64,000 nucleotides of DNA, taken from NCBI GenBank assembly GCA_016271365.2, contig CM028129.1, positions 459,620,501-459,684,500 of the forward strand, given 5' to 3'. The notes under the pieces are model-generated. The model was not told where the DNA came from and did not search any database. It saw only the letters and a list, made by a program, of their open reading frames with translations. This DNA comes from Neoceratodus forsteri (lineage: Eukaryota > Chordata > Ceratodontiformes > Ceratodontidae). Position numbers and translations under genes: made by a program. This document shows positions 10,959-22,023 of this stretch, piece by piece. How positions within the stretch are numbered: the first letter of the stretch is position 1; every line of letters starts with the position of its first letter.

Positions 10959-11046
10959 AAATCTGTGACTGGGTTACATGGGTAGGGTAAATGAGTGACA
11001 CAACACATCCAAATTATGGTTTAAAACCCACTGGCTTGGTGTGATA

Positions 11047-11052
11047 TTTATT
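11047..11052 (-). terminator. LTR polyadenylation signal AATAAA
   Basis: The minus strand reads CAAATAAATATC here, about 265 bp downstream of the TATA box and within the same LTR, as expected for the R/U5 part. The same hexamer stands in the left LTR near 4806. Confidence 0.5.
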
Positions 11053-11315
11053 TGTCCAACAAACTATTTTTTTGTAAAAATATATATACAACAATAAATT
11101 TAAACCATAAATGAAATGAGCCTTAACTTCAGACTAAAACAAATAAATAACAAAAGAAAATAGCTGTTCTTGAGCTCCAGAACTACCCTTCCTTGGTAGT
11201 TCTGCCACAGAGTAGATAATTTTTAAATCACAATTACTACAATTGTCTGTGCTCTTGAGACAACTTCTCCATACACTCTCCCAGGCTGATCTGCCATTTC
11301 TGAGTCACAGGACAG

Positions 11316-11323
11316 CTTTTATA
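11316..11323 (-). promoter_or_regulatory. LTR TATA box
   Basis: The minus strand reads TATAAAAG in the context AGGGAATAGTATAAAAGCTG. It is kept in both LTRs (the other near 4996-5003) and points toward gag. Transcription would begin about 25-30 bases further down the minus strand. Confidence 0.6.
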
Positions 11324-11740
11324 CTATTCCCTGCAGCAGCATCAGGTCAGCTGATCTGGCCCTTTTCTAAATAACAATCATTCCTTCTCTAGTACAGACA
11401 TGTTGGAGGATCAGGCTGACTGTATAGACAGACTGGAAGTATATAATGAAAATAAAACACTTCTTTACTCCCTTAAAGTACTGTAGAACAACATATACAG
11501 TATTGTAGTTTAATTGGCTGTCAGCCTTGAAACTCCGCCCCTTCTCAGTCTGAATGACAGCTGGCGATTTCTATAAAACAGCCTCTTTATGGGGCTGCTG
11601 GCTCCTGAAGAGCCACTTTACATGACCACAGTGCTCAGGTAAGAGCAAGTTTGTACATAGCTACCCAAACAATAAATGAAACAAATTTTATTATCCACTG
11701 AATTCCTTTTTGTAACATTTCTCCTGCCTTAAGAACCATT

Positions 11741-12901
11741 AGAAAATGGGCTTTTTATTTGGAGGCATCTGATTGGCTGATACCCCTTCCAGAGGGGTAC
11801 ATTAACTTTCAATAGATGCCCACCAAATAAAAAGCCCCAGTCCAAAACTGCCTCATGCCCAGCCAAATATATTTGCGCCTAGCCTGCTTCATCATTAGCT
11901 GAAGCACTGTGCACACAATTTCAAATGGCAGCCATTTATTTTCATCGCTTAGCGAGAGAGTGTGAGCCCCCAACCCACACACACTCACTCCTTAGACAAC
12001 AGCCAGTACCAAATAAAATTAGTACCTCTTTTCCAGTTTTAAAACAGTCTGCCTTTTTTTTCACTTGTCTGCCACTGCTCCCTCAGTCTCCCCTGTTGGT
12101 GAACACAGAATCAGCCCCACAACTAAAAAAATCCTGCTCTGCTGCTCGATGACACTCACCCACCCCACCCCCACTTCTGCCCCCCACTACCGTGATCACT
12201 TATGAAGATCAGTGGTGAGTTATAAGAAAGATCAATAAGCAAGCAATAAAATAAATCTTTTTGTTCTCCACAAAGTTGTAATGCTGATAGAAAATAACAA
12301 AATCACAGGTGCTGCTTCCAATGTACCGCTTGCTCTTGTCTTCCACTCGCTCTCGCATACATCATAGCAACTGCCATTGCTGAACCAAGGATGTCTTCCA
12401 GGAAATAAAAAAAATCTCTTATTTTGTGCCTGATCTCCCAGTCTCAGTCAGAGTACATGTGTCTCTTCTTCCGGCATTGTCAGGCATGAGGGCAGGCTGG
12501 ATCGTGGCAGGCAGGCAGGATCGCAATGGCAAGAACGTGGAGAGGGGAGATGGCCCAGGGAGACGGGATGCACATAACTAAAAACCAATATGGGTGCTCA
12601 GACCTTACTTTAAACTAAATGTTGGAGATGGGGGGTGTGAGAACTGAATAGAAGTACCACAGAGGGAACAAAAATAAACTTTCAAATGCTACAATCAGAG
12701 GGAATTCCTCAAAACCTTTTCCCAAAGCGCTAGCCTCCTGTAGCAGTGCCCTCTACTAGCAGCTGTACTAGGCAGTGAAGGCAACTGTGTCAGGCAGGGA
12801 CTGTTTTACCATTAAACTATTTTTATCTATGTTATGGTTTTATTTTTCTATGTTGTACCTATTTAATTACTGGAAAAAATCTAAGCTAATGCCCATTTTC
12901 T
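11741..12901. mobile_element. non-autonomous DNA element inside the 5' LTR
   Basis: The outer ends are inverted repeats: TTAGAAAATGGGC on the left (11739-11751) and GCCCATTTTCTAA on the right (12891-12903). Next to the left end is a strong hairpin (11748-11838) with arms GGGCTTTTTATTTGG and CCAAATAAAAAGCCC. A 75-codon plus-strand frame at 11925-12152 has no recognisable motif. The superfamily is unknown. It is absent from the other LTR, so it came in after the Gypsy insertion. Confidence 0.65.
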
Positions 12902-12906
12902 AAGAC

Positions 12907-13049
12907 CAATAATACCCTCCAGGGTGGTCAGTATGGGCAAAACCAGACCTTCCAGGGGCTATAAGGCCCCTGCCTGCGGTGTCAGGCCTCATTACACCCC
13001 TGGGCGGTCCAGTGTAGCCCAATACCACCCACCCTGTCAGGTATTATTG
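12907..13049. mobile_element. small hairpin MITE
   Basis: CAATAATACC (12907-12916) and GGTATTATTG (13040-13049) form terminal inverted repeats, and inner parts (AGGGTGGTC and ACCACCCACCCT) also pair loosely. It lies between the 11741-12901 element and the resumption of the LTR at 13057, and it too is absent from the 3' LTR. Confidence 0.6.
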
Positions 13050-13999
13050 CGTACCTGTAACATGCACTCATAGACTACTGATATATCTGACGGCTGAAAT
13101 ATCATGCCGTTGGAAAAGATTGCATTCTGCAGCATTTCTTTTTATAACCAGCATTGTCTTCCTGTTAGTTATTTAGTTCAATTCTTCTGTTTATACTGAG
13201 GGGGATCCCATTCTGAATAAAGGAGAGTTCCTCCCTTCCTACTGTTTATATAAGGAGGTGCAAGTCAGGGAAAGTGAGAAGTTTCACTTTACTGACTCAG
13301 CCGTGCCTGTGTGGAGCACCTGACTGTTGAACAGTCTTTTGTCTAGAACAGCCAGCGAGTTCTCCATTCTGGGCATTCGTTATTCAAAAAAAATGAAGCT
13401 AACTCCAGAAGGGGAAGTGTAAGGGGAAGCATACATATTTATTTCTTTTACCAGCTCCCACCGAGCATCAGTTGGCTTCTCCTTTTCCTGTAATGAATGG
13501 CTGCAAAAACTAACATTTACTGAAGCTGAGAACAGCTTTATACAGGGTACAGTCACTCATTTCTTATTATTATTTCTCTGTGCTTTGTACGATTTATACA
13601 TAGCGCAAAACACGCATTTCGGGGCACATTTCAATTTACAGCCTGCACAGCATTTTTCTCCCAGTCCCAACTATTTCAGTTTAAATACAAAGAAAACTGG
13701 GGGGTCATTTTACTTCTTCAGTTATTTACAGTATTTCCTGCTGAGCTGGACTCCCATATCATGAGCAGCTTTTACTATCTTTAATATCACAGGCCTAAGG
13801 TAGGAGATGAAAAGGAATACAAAGAGGGGATAGTCAAGGGAGATAAGATGCTAGTATGGGTGGCCGACCCATAATAGTAGAAATGATATAAATAGAATAT
13901 TTAGAAAAGACAGATTGCTACTGCAGTAGACTTTAGGGGATACGAATTAGATGTCTTAGCCTGATGCGTTGGGGGGAGGGTGTGTGTCAATCTACCACA

Positions 14000-14453
14000 G
14001 TCAGACTGCAGTACTAGTTTGGATTATAAAATCTGTGGCAGATTTTGATTGTCTAGGTCAAACTTTATCCATGGCAGACTGTAATTGTTCAGGTCAAAGT
14101 GTAACTTTCTGAGTCAGAATGTACTGTAACTATTCGGGTCAGAAAGTAGTATCGGAGGCAGACTGTAACTATCTGAGGCTGACTGCAGCCATGCAGGTCA
14201 GCTTGTAATTGTCTGGATCAGATAACTGTCTGAATCAAAAGACATACAGGTCAGTATAACACTGTATGTGGGTCCTTGAGCAATGATCAGGACTGATTAC
14301 TTAAAAAGGTTAGATAGCTAGTATTGAAAATGACTTATCTGGTCAAATATCTGCTTTGTTGGTTAAACAGATAGTGGTGGATCAGTAATCTGGATATGAT
14401 ATTTCAGTAAAATACCACCAACAGCTTAATCTGGTTCTGTAATTTGTACACAT
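14000..14453. repeat. degenerate 20-bp minisatellite, last block
   Basis: It begins with the right copy of the target duplication GTCAG and goes on with units such as AGACTGTAACTATCTGAGGC. A stretch near 14262-14330 (GTATGTGGGTCCTTGAGCAA) echoes the ~760-bp higher-order segment at 2565 and 3323. The array fades out near the Harbinger end at 14454. Confidence 0.8.
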
Positions 14454-14769
14454 TGGCCCTGATATTCAGAGGAGTTGCGCATGTGTAGCCATAAAAATGA
14501 ACCCCACAGCCATATTCAACCAACATGAATGCGCAGCACAAAATCCAATGCACAGATGTGCAACAGTAATATATGAGGTGCAAGTACAAGGCATGGCGCA
14601 AGTCAGGAGCAACTCACAGAATGTGCCAGATAGAACTGAGCATATAAAAGGAGGCTCAAACACACACACAACAGATGCATAAGCCAGAGATACTGACTGA
14701 GATGGATGCAGGGCCATTTGTGATGGATGCAGTAATGAGGGGGTGTGAGGAGGAGGGAGGAACACCAAC

Positions 14770-15985
14770 ATGGCCGAGGAAGAACCCGGCGGTGATATGC
14801 CCAACACAGATGGTACCATGCCCGCCTCACCTATGAGGACTATGGGGATGAGATCGTGGGCTGGTACTGGCTGAACAGGGCAATTCTGAGTCAACTCTGC
14901 GAGCTGTGCCATGATGAGTTGCAGGCACCCACCAGAAGGAGCCATGCCATGACAGTGGAGACCAAGGTGACAGCAGCAATGTGCCTGCTCGCCATGGGTA
15001 CTTTCCAGAAACCAGTGGGGGCAACCACTGGGGTAACCCAGTCAGCCACATCCCGCCTCCTCACCCAGTTCCTCAATGCCCTGCTGCCACACATTTCGGA
15101 GTTCATACGATTCCCTAGCACCCAGGTTGAGCATACAGCAAGGACTTCCACAGGGTGGCGCACATGCCAAGCATGATTAGGGCCATAGACTGCACCCACG
15201 TGGCCATACTCACACCACCTGGCCCAGAGGGGGCCACCTACATGAATAGGAAGTGGTACCCATCGGTCAACTGTCAGGTGGTGTGTAATGCCACTGGGTG
15301 CATCACCAATGCCTGCGCCAACCACCCTAGGAGTGCACATGATGCATTCATCTGGCACAGCTCCATCCTGTGCCAGAGGTTCGAGCATGGGGAGATCCCC
15401 AAGGGTCACCTGTTAGGTGAGCATGGCATGGGATGAGTGCATGGGCAGCCATGCAGGAGACATAGGCCCACGCCACACACAGCAAGAGCTGAGAGGGTGG
15501 CTATAGGTGGCAGGGGTGAGGGGAGGAGAACAAGCTATGCCATGTGCTAACCATCATGTCCTACCCACACAGGTGACAGTACCTACCCCCTGTGCCCCTG
15601 GCTGCTCACCCCCATTCGGCACCCATCCAATGCTGCAGAGGAGAGGTACAGTGAGGCTCACATCACTACACACAGTATCATCGAGCAAGTCTTTGGCATG
15701 CTCAAGATGCTGTTCCATTGCCTAGACAGGTCCAGTGGTGCCCTACAGTACAGTCCTGCAAAAACCTGTGGCCTATTCCTGGTCTGCTGCATGCTGCACA
15801 ACATGACCATTGACCATGGGATAGCTGTCCAGTGGGATGAGGGCAACAGCAGTGATGAGGATGGGTATGATGGGCTGGATTGGGGTGTGCAGCCACCCAT
15901 GCAGAGGAGGGACCCCAGGATGGACATACAGGCAAGGAGGAACTGGGTCACAATCGTACAGGAGCACTTCGGGAACCGCAGGTGA
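14770..15985 (+). pseudogene. Harbinger DDE transposase with one intron
   Basis: It would cut and paste the element. The N-terminal helical part has LTYEDYGDEIVGWYWLN, TVETKVTAAMCLLAMGTFQK and GVTQSATSRLLTQFLNAL. The catalytic triad is visible: Asp in AIDCTHVAI (15187), Asp in SAHDAFIW (15341) and Glu in HSIIEQVFGMLK (15682). YMNRKWYPSVNCQVVC is also typical. An intron at 15417-15572 (GTGAGC…CACAG) splits the LLGDSTYPL motif; splicing restores it. Frameshifts near 14820 and 15140 break the frame. The end lies near 15983, where a donor-like CAG/GTGAGT also stands. Confidence 0.88.
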
Positions 15986-16019
15986 GTACCACACACACCA
16001 GCCATGCAGGCACAGACCA

Positions 16020-16020
<1 letters not shown>

Positions 16021-16056
<36 letters not shown>
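16021..16056. repeat. (CA)n microsatellite
   Basis: Eighteen uninterrupted CA units just after the transposase gene. Long open frames that run through here on both strands, including a 326-codon minus-strand one, are low-complexity artefacts. Confidence 0.97.
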
Positions 16057-16062
<6 letters not shown>

Positions 16063-16849
16063 CAGCCACACAGAGATGCATGCAGTGACACCATCACACA
16101 CAGCATGCACAGGGACCGCACAAACACACAGCCCCATGTCCACATCACAGTGCATGGGCATGGGTGCACACACACACATGAGCCCTGTGCTGTACACAGA
16201 GTTGCCCGCAACATGACCTTCACAAGCAACACCAGCACCATCACGTGGTGCATTGCTGGGCACAGTGGGGCATGTGGGTGGCACAATCAGAAGCAGTGGG
16301 TGCTGTGGCATCACGCACACACAAACATGCAGCTGGACATGGCATGGATCAGAGTGAATGCACCGGCACACAGGCAATGCTGACACAGTGTTGCCTTCAT
16401 CACGCACACACCACAAGCCCCAGCAGCACAGCATGCACACATGGAAGACATGCGGCACACCACACATATATGCCATCACATGCACACGGGTGTGCCCAGC
16501 CAAGTGCGCACCAGCCAACATCAGCAGGGAATGGGATGGGAGAGCACACCCAGCAGGCCTACCGTGTGGTGCCACAGCTGCCACCACTATGTGGGCAGCC
16601 ATGCCCGGGCTGTGTGGCAGCCACAGGCTGCTCAACAATCACTGGAGGTGTAACCAACACACTGACAGGAGTAGAGGCCTGAGAACATGACTGGGTCCTC
16701 ATGGGCGTGAAAAGCCCAGCAAAGAGAGTACAGCTGGATGTGTCAGGGATGGCCATATCAGAGCCCAGTGTCAGCCATGCTGGGGTTGCCACACACCAGG
16801 TTTGTGGTGTCGATGTGGCACTACAGGGAGTCCTACACATCCTGCCATG

Positions 16850-18688
16850 CCCAGTGGACACCAGTGATTCACATCCGGCGGCAATGGTACCAGCAATTCG
16901 GTCCAGTGATGTGGTCATGGCCTCCTACAGCTGCCGGAGCTCACCAGTTAGCTGGGCTCTTCCAATGTCCCCATGCTCGGACAGTTGATGCAACTCTACC
17001 CACAATGCAAGGATCTCAGCTCCAAGCATTGCCTGGTTGTCCACGGATGACCAGTGACCACAGCAGCCTGGTGTGCTCGTCCAGCCTATCAGCACCTTGC
17101 ACATCCTGGGACTGATGCCGACCTGCTGTGGGTGTTGCAGCATCCTGTTCAACATCTCTCATCTGGGGACACTGCACAAGGGACCATGCAGGGGATGGGG
17201 ATTGTGCAGGGGCCCCATTGGTGGCCCCTGTGGTGTGCTGCATGGTGGCCACTGCAGCCCGCTGCCACTGCTCAACTGCCTGCTGGGCTGTCCTCATGGC
17301 ACCAGCATCTGTGGCAATGACCCTCCCATGGTCAGCGACAACAGTGGCACCACATGCCACTGTGAGGCCAAGGTCAGGGTACGGTTGCACAACTGCTGTA
17401 ATGCCATCAGTGGCAACTGATGCCTGTGCATAGCCCTGTACCCTGGGTGGCATTTCCTGTCCTGTGCCATCCAGGATCAGTGTAATGTCATCATCTGTGT
17501 TGGATGCTGCACCCTCCTGTGCCCACGGTACCAGCATGGGTAGAGCCTCGGTGAGCAGGAGGTCCGACAGGATGTCGTTGTCATCCAGGCACAGGAAGTC
17601 CATTGCACCACACTGCCCCAATGTCAATGGTCACTGAACTGGATGCCCGTGGACATGGATGGCTCCTCTTCTTTGGGTCCAACGTCGTCGGTGGCATCCT
17701 GCAACTCACCCCTGAGGCAAGATGGTGCTGGAAGACAGGAGAGCAGTATCAGTGGTGAAGATGGCAATGTGCATGCAGAACCATGGGGAGTGAGATGGGG
17801 ACATGTGTGCCATCACTGTGCCAGCATGCAACAGTGTACACCCATACCACACTGAACAGCAGGGTGGGCGTGCTGTCAATCGTGCCCATGCCAGGCCAGC
17901 CATGGTGGGTGGCTGCAGCACATGGTGTTGCAGTCACACACAGCCGGCAAGCAAGCACCCCTTCCCCAGGGTGACAACACCAGTGTTGTGCTGTGCAGCT
18001 GCCTGTGCCCCTGTGGACCATGCCATGCCATTGGCCCTCTGGGCAGGCAGCACTGTGGGGATGGCCAGCAGCGCTGCACACCCTGGAGCAGGTGCCTCAG
18101 TCACAGTACAGTACCCATGCTGCTGTCCCACTGCACACAGGAGGATGATGCCATACACAGTGGCCCCATGTTCGCCATGCAGTGCTGCATGCCGCACATG
18201 CAAGGGGCACACAGCACTGCAGCTGTCACGTCTGCACGGTGCCGGGTGACACACACCTACACACCCACATTTGACACCCACTAACTCACATTGCTGTGAG
18301 GGGCTTCTGCCCATCTGGAATCCTCCTCCTGGGATGCCCTCAATGGCAGCACAGCTGATGGTCACTGCCACCATGTCCTCACCCTCCATCAATACAGGGG
18401 TGGTGCCGGGTTCCCCGCCCATTCTGCTGCAGGATGCCCTGATGGTGGCTACCTTCTCCTTAATGCAGTGATGGTCCATCCCCATCTTTTTCTTGCACTC
18501 TTGTGCACTCCTATTATGCCTCCCATGGGCATTAATGTAGGTTGCCACCTCCTCCCACCCATGACACCACTCAGCAGTTGCTCCCTGTCAAGGTAGGCCT
18601 CGAACAGGGTCTGCTGCTTATCCTTTGCAAAGTTGGGCCTGTGCTTCTGTGCAGGCCCCTGCTCCTCAGCTCCCTCCATCTCAGACAT
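16850..18688 (-). pseudogene. MYB/SANT-like Harbinger accessory protein, two exons
   Basis: Start Met at 18688. The domain begins RPNFAKDKQQTLFEAYLDRE, goes on with RRWQ, then after a frameshift near 18545 TYINAHGRHNRSAQECKKKM and IKEKVATIRASCSRMGG. This is the trihelix-like MYB/SANT pattern of Harbinger second proteins, which bind DNA and bring the transposase to the nucleus in studied cases. The donor AAT/GTGAGT is at about 18289 and the acceptor TGTCTTCCAG at about 17728. A long C-terminal part follows, with a helix (AEILALWVELHQLSEHGD) near 16950-17030. It is convergent with the transposase. Confidence 0.72.
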
Positions 18689-19507
18689 GTTGCTATCTCT
18701 GGACAGTCAGACTATGGCCCGTCAGAGGCTTGGCAACCCAACCTGGAACAGTGCAGTACTGGCGACATGGCCAGCTATTTCACAACGTGTGTTGCTCCTT
18801 ACCTCACTGGCTGTAATACCTGTCAGTGTCCTGTGTTGTATTGTGGTGCTTTTATGGAGCAATGCATGCAAATGAGCTCCAGTGCAATTGTAATGTGATG
18901 CTAATGTGCTCGCCTGCACCTTGCATTGCCTCATGAGGCTATTTGCATACACCAGCTGAATATTTGAAGTTGTGCCTTGTGCAATATGAATGCACCAGAG
19001 CAACTGGCTGGCACATTCCCAGCATATGCACTGTACGCTGCTGTGCGGTGTGCATGTTCGCCATTGGTGGCACCTTGTCCTGTGGTCTATCATGCAACTG
19101 TGTGCGATGCGTGACATGCCCCTATTGTGCATGCAGCAATGTGGTCAAGCTGCACATTCGGGTACACTGCGCTGCCTGGCCCCATTAGGCAACCATGCCA
19201 GATGCTCTATGCCACCGACCGCTCATTGAAGGACATTGCGTAAGTGGTGCGTATGAGGTGTTGTGCAGGGTCACACATGGCATGTATGTGAGTCACGGGC
19301 ATTTCTCCATGCTCCTGCCTTGCCATGTTGTGGTGCGCATGTGCAGTAATGCATGATAGGCCTCCACCACACATGTCTATCATGCATCTCCGTGCTGCAC
19401 AGCAATGGCCCATTGCCCCCTTTTGTGTATTGTACCTGTGCAGTTCCACATGCATGCATTGTAGGCTGCATTGGTCACTCTATCACAGTGTGTGATACCA
19501 GTACAGT
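18689..19507. promoter_or_regulatory. divergent intergenic region with two octamer motifs
   Basis: This stretch separates the starts of the two MYB-like genes, which read away from each other, so promoters for both should lie here. ATGCAAAT at 18866-18873 and its inverse ATTTGCAT at 18941-18948 are exact octamer (POU-factor) motifs 67 bp apart. No ORF with recognisable content is present. Confidence 0.45.
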
Positions 19508-20209
19508 ATGTCGGGGTCTGGGTCCCGCTCACGATGTGCTCTCAACTGGAGTGAGGTTGAGATGTCCAACCTGGTGACCCTAGTGAAACCTGTGGCTGAC
19601 CAGCTGTTTGGGGTGGAAGATCTTCAGATGCCATGGTCCCAGGTGTGGGACAGGGTGGCAGCAGGGCTAGAGTGCCATACGGGTGTGCCGCGCATAGGGG
19701 AGCAGTACCGCCACCAGTATGGGGACCTGAGATGGTGTGATCCAGTGCGCCTACAATGGCTGCAGACAAGAGTGCAACGGGGGTCTGTGTAGCAGCCAGG
19801 TAGGTGTCCACCTGTACTGCACATGCTTACATTGTCCATTAACTGTGCTGACAGGTGCACTGTATGTGCAGCTGCCTGGGGGGGCCCAGTGCTGGTGGGT
19901 GCTGCGTGTTCTGTGGTGCTGCAACGTGCACCTCTGCAGTGCATGGTGCTGTTGGCCAGGTGCCAGCACCCACAGATGGGACGGTGTACCTGCATGTGCT
20001 GTGCCAGCGGTGTAAATGGTGTTGGTGGTGAGGGGGCTGTACATGGCATGCCAGTCATGTCCATGTCTGTATCTCTGTTCCATCCACAGGACCAGAGGAC
20101 CACAGGAGGGCCATGGCAGCCACAGGGTAGGACAGGCAACTTCGTGATGGTGGTGCTGCAGCTGCACCGACACATGGTCGGGCAGGTGAGTGTGTACAGC
20201 ATGGTGCAT

Positions 20210-20245
<36 letters not shown>

Positions 20246-20903
20246 ACTGGGTTGGGTGTTGTGGTCCAGCCTTGGGCACTGCCGCCATGCATGGCCACTG
20301 CTTGGGAAGATGCCTGCCTCCACCACCAGTGCCATGTTGCGCAGTGTGTGGTGGCACCATGCATGAGGCCTCTGTGTGGTGGCACCCCAATGCTGACCCT
20401 GGTAGAGTGGGTCTGCGCATGCATCCCACATGGTGTGTGACTGCTGCTGGGTGTTTACAGCCCACCTGGGGGGGGGACTTGCATCAGCACTATGGGGTAC
20501 ACTGTGGAGGTGTGGGTGCATGTCGCCCCAGGGTGGCTTGGCAGTCTGGCTGTGGGGTGCATCAGTGATGGCTCTTTCTATCCACCCTGCATGTGCCATT
20601 GTGGGTTCCATCCACCGGTGGCTGCATCAGCTGTCCAGTGCACACACGTGGGTGGGCATGGCCTCCTTGTCACACATCACTTATTGCCTGTTCTGTCTCT
20701 TCTCCTAAGTTGGGCTGGGCCACGGGCCTGAAGACAGAGGCAGGCACTAATCATGGGGGGGCCTGCTGATCCTACACCAGCTGATGCGGAGGAGCATTGG
20801 CCGCACATCTATGCTGCTTAGAGTAGGATGGCACAAGCTGGAGGCGACTGAGACATTGGTCCAGGTGGTGCGCAGACTGCGAACCATGTGGCAGCGGCAT
20901 TGA
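19508..20903 (+). pseudogene. second MYB/SANT-like gene of the Harbinger element, probably multi-exon
   Basis: Start Met at 19508. The first ~90 codons read NWSEVEMSNLVTLVKPVADQ, LFGVEDLQMPWSQVWDRVA and GVPRIGEQYRHQYGDLRW, a MYB/SANT-like domain different from the one at 18688. A stop (TAG) follows just before a good donor, CAG/GTAGGT (about 19799). A candidate exon at 20091-20188 is bounded by CACAG and GTGAGT. A last piece near 20763-20903 encodes a helix, RVGWHKLEATETLVQVVRRL, ending at TGA. The exon model is inference; the MYB-like domain is the supported part. Confidence 0.55.
20211..20243. repeat. (GT)n microsatellite
   Basis: About sixteen GT units in a candidate intron of the second MYB-like gene, following a donor GTGAGT at 20187. 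Open frames rich in His-Thr across it are artefacts. Confidence 0.95.
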
Positions 20904-22002
20904 TTCTGTTCCCATCCCTGCTGTTTCATGGGCTTCCCCCTGCCCTCTTCCACTTTGATTATTCCACCTTCCCCACCTCTGTACTTCCTCCCAGTCCCAT
21001 TCCCTTATTGTCCCTCTTTGCCACTCCCTGCATTGACCCCATTCTATTTGTTACTGTGTGCTCTGTTGGCACACCAGTGTTTGTTATTGTTGCAGTAAAT
21101 CCTTATTTTTCTACCACATCTGTGTCTGTGTCTCCTTTGCAGGTAGCCTGTTGCACTGTGCTGCAGTTGTAGGGTTGCACCCTTCAGCATGTCCCCTCCT
21201 GTCCCACTTCTGTGTCCTATGGGTTGTGCTGCTGTGTGTGCTGGGTCCTGTTTGTTGTCTCCCTGTGTCTTGCATGCCCATGGACAGTGGGTTCCCCCTG
21301 CCTTGTGCACAGAGCACTAGCTTCTGTCCCAGTCTGTCTGTGCTGCCCTGCCATCCACCTGCTGTGCTGCCCTTGCCAGTGCCAGTGTGCACTGCAGTGC
21401 TGTGCCCTGTGTCCCTGCCTGTTTGTGTTCCATTTACCCCTTGTTCCCCTGTGCATCACTGTCTCCTTTACTTCTGTCCACTGTGTATGCTGGGTGACCT
21501 TTCATCATGGCTGTGATACTGTTCCATATGGTTCTGACTGTCAGGGTTGTGTTGGTGGTGCACTGGCAAGGCCTGCCAGCAAGCGTGCCCTCAGGGTGGA
21601 TGGATTGGTGTGCTTCATGACATGGGTTGGTGTTGGCAGTCTGGCATCCTGTGTGGCCCTTGGCCCGGTGCCTCTGCAGTGTGTCCTGGCCAGTGTGCCC
21701 TTGTGGTTTGGGTCTGCCACTGCTGTCCTGGCACTCTGCTCTTGTGCAACCCTGCCTGTGCTCCCCTTTGCCAGTTGTGCTTGCTGGCTTCTGCATACTT
21801 GCATACTCATGCTCAATCCTGGTTGCTCCAGCGCATGTCTGGTTGCACGGCAGTGCATCTTTGCTATATTCACTGTGCTTTGCACCAGTGTATGTTACTG
21901 GCGCATCTTTTGAATATGGCATCCATTTCCTATGATGCATCTGCATTGTGCTGCGCATTGCATTACACACACAAATTGGTGCACTCTTCATTATCTGGGC
22001 CA
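20904..22002. other. 3' non-coding part of the Harbinger element
   Basis: Pyrimidine- and TG-rich sequence after the last plus-strand stop. Frames on both strands are biased in composition (Cys-Pro-Val on plus, His-Arg-Thr on minus) and show no domain. The right terminal inverted repeat is at about 21987-22002. Confidence 0.45.
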
Positions 22003-22023
22003 TACTTGTATTCCCTTTTCCAT

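Larger units (their letters stand above)
4723..13999 (-). mobile_element. Gypsy LTR retrotransposon, Gmr1-like (integrase before reverse transcriptase)
   Basis: Two LTRs (4723-6312 and 10964-13999) flank an internal region read on the minus strand. The order is gag with SCAN-like domain, zinc knuckle, protease, integrase, reverse transcriptase, RNase H. Integrase (about 8200-9235) stands 5' of RT (about 7100-8105). This is the Copia-like gene order known for the Gmr1 group of Gypsy elements in deuterostomes. Start TGTGAC, end ACCACA and the 5-bp duplication are all present. Many stops and frameshifts make it defective, and the two LTRs differ at about 8 of the first 110 positions, so it is old. 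Confidence 0.93.
10964..13999 (-). repeat. 5' LTR of the Gypsy element, enlarged by nested inserts
   Basis: It starts TGTGACTGGGTTACATG and ends ATCTACCACA. It is about 3.04 kb against 1.59 kb for its partner. The excess is an insert at 11741-13056, between AAGAACCATT and GTAACATGC, which are adjacent in the other LTR, plus about 80 bp at 11150-11225 (lost from the left copy or gained here). Confidence 0.9.
14454..22002 (+). mobile_element. Harbinger (PIF/Harbinger) DNA transposon with three genes
   Basis: The left end reads TGGCCCTGATATTCAGAGG and the right end, reverse-complemented, TGGCCCAGATAATGAAGAG, giving imperfect terminal inverted repeats. The first ~150 bp also match the 5' end of the MITE at 22610. 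Inside are a HARBI1-like DDE transposase (plus), a MYB/SANT-like gene (minus, convergent with it) and a second MYB/SANT-like gene (plus, divergent from the first). The element is GC-rich and holds (CA)n and (GT)n runs. At about 7.5 kb it is long for a Harbinger. The target duplication is not clear. Confidence 0.75.

Noticed and set aside
4723..13999. infectious retrovirus or envelope gene
   Set aside because: There is no envelope frame. The gene order and Gag type are those of a Gypsy-type retrotransposon, and every domain is broken.
15658..16638. 326-codon minus-strand open frame
   Set aside because: It is antisense to the transposase and runs through a (CA)n microsatellite. It is Cys/Val/His-biased and shows no domain, so it is a composition artefact.
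19624..20611. long minus-strand frames of 266 and 286 codons
   Set aside because: Their His-Thr runs come from the (GT)n repeat and the rest is antisense to the second MYB-like gene.
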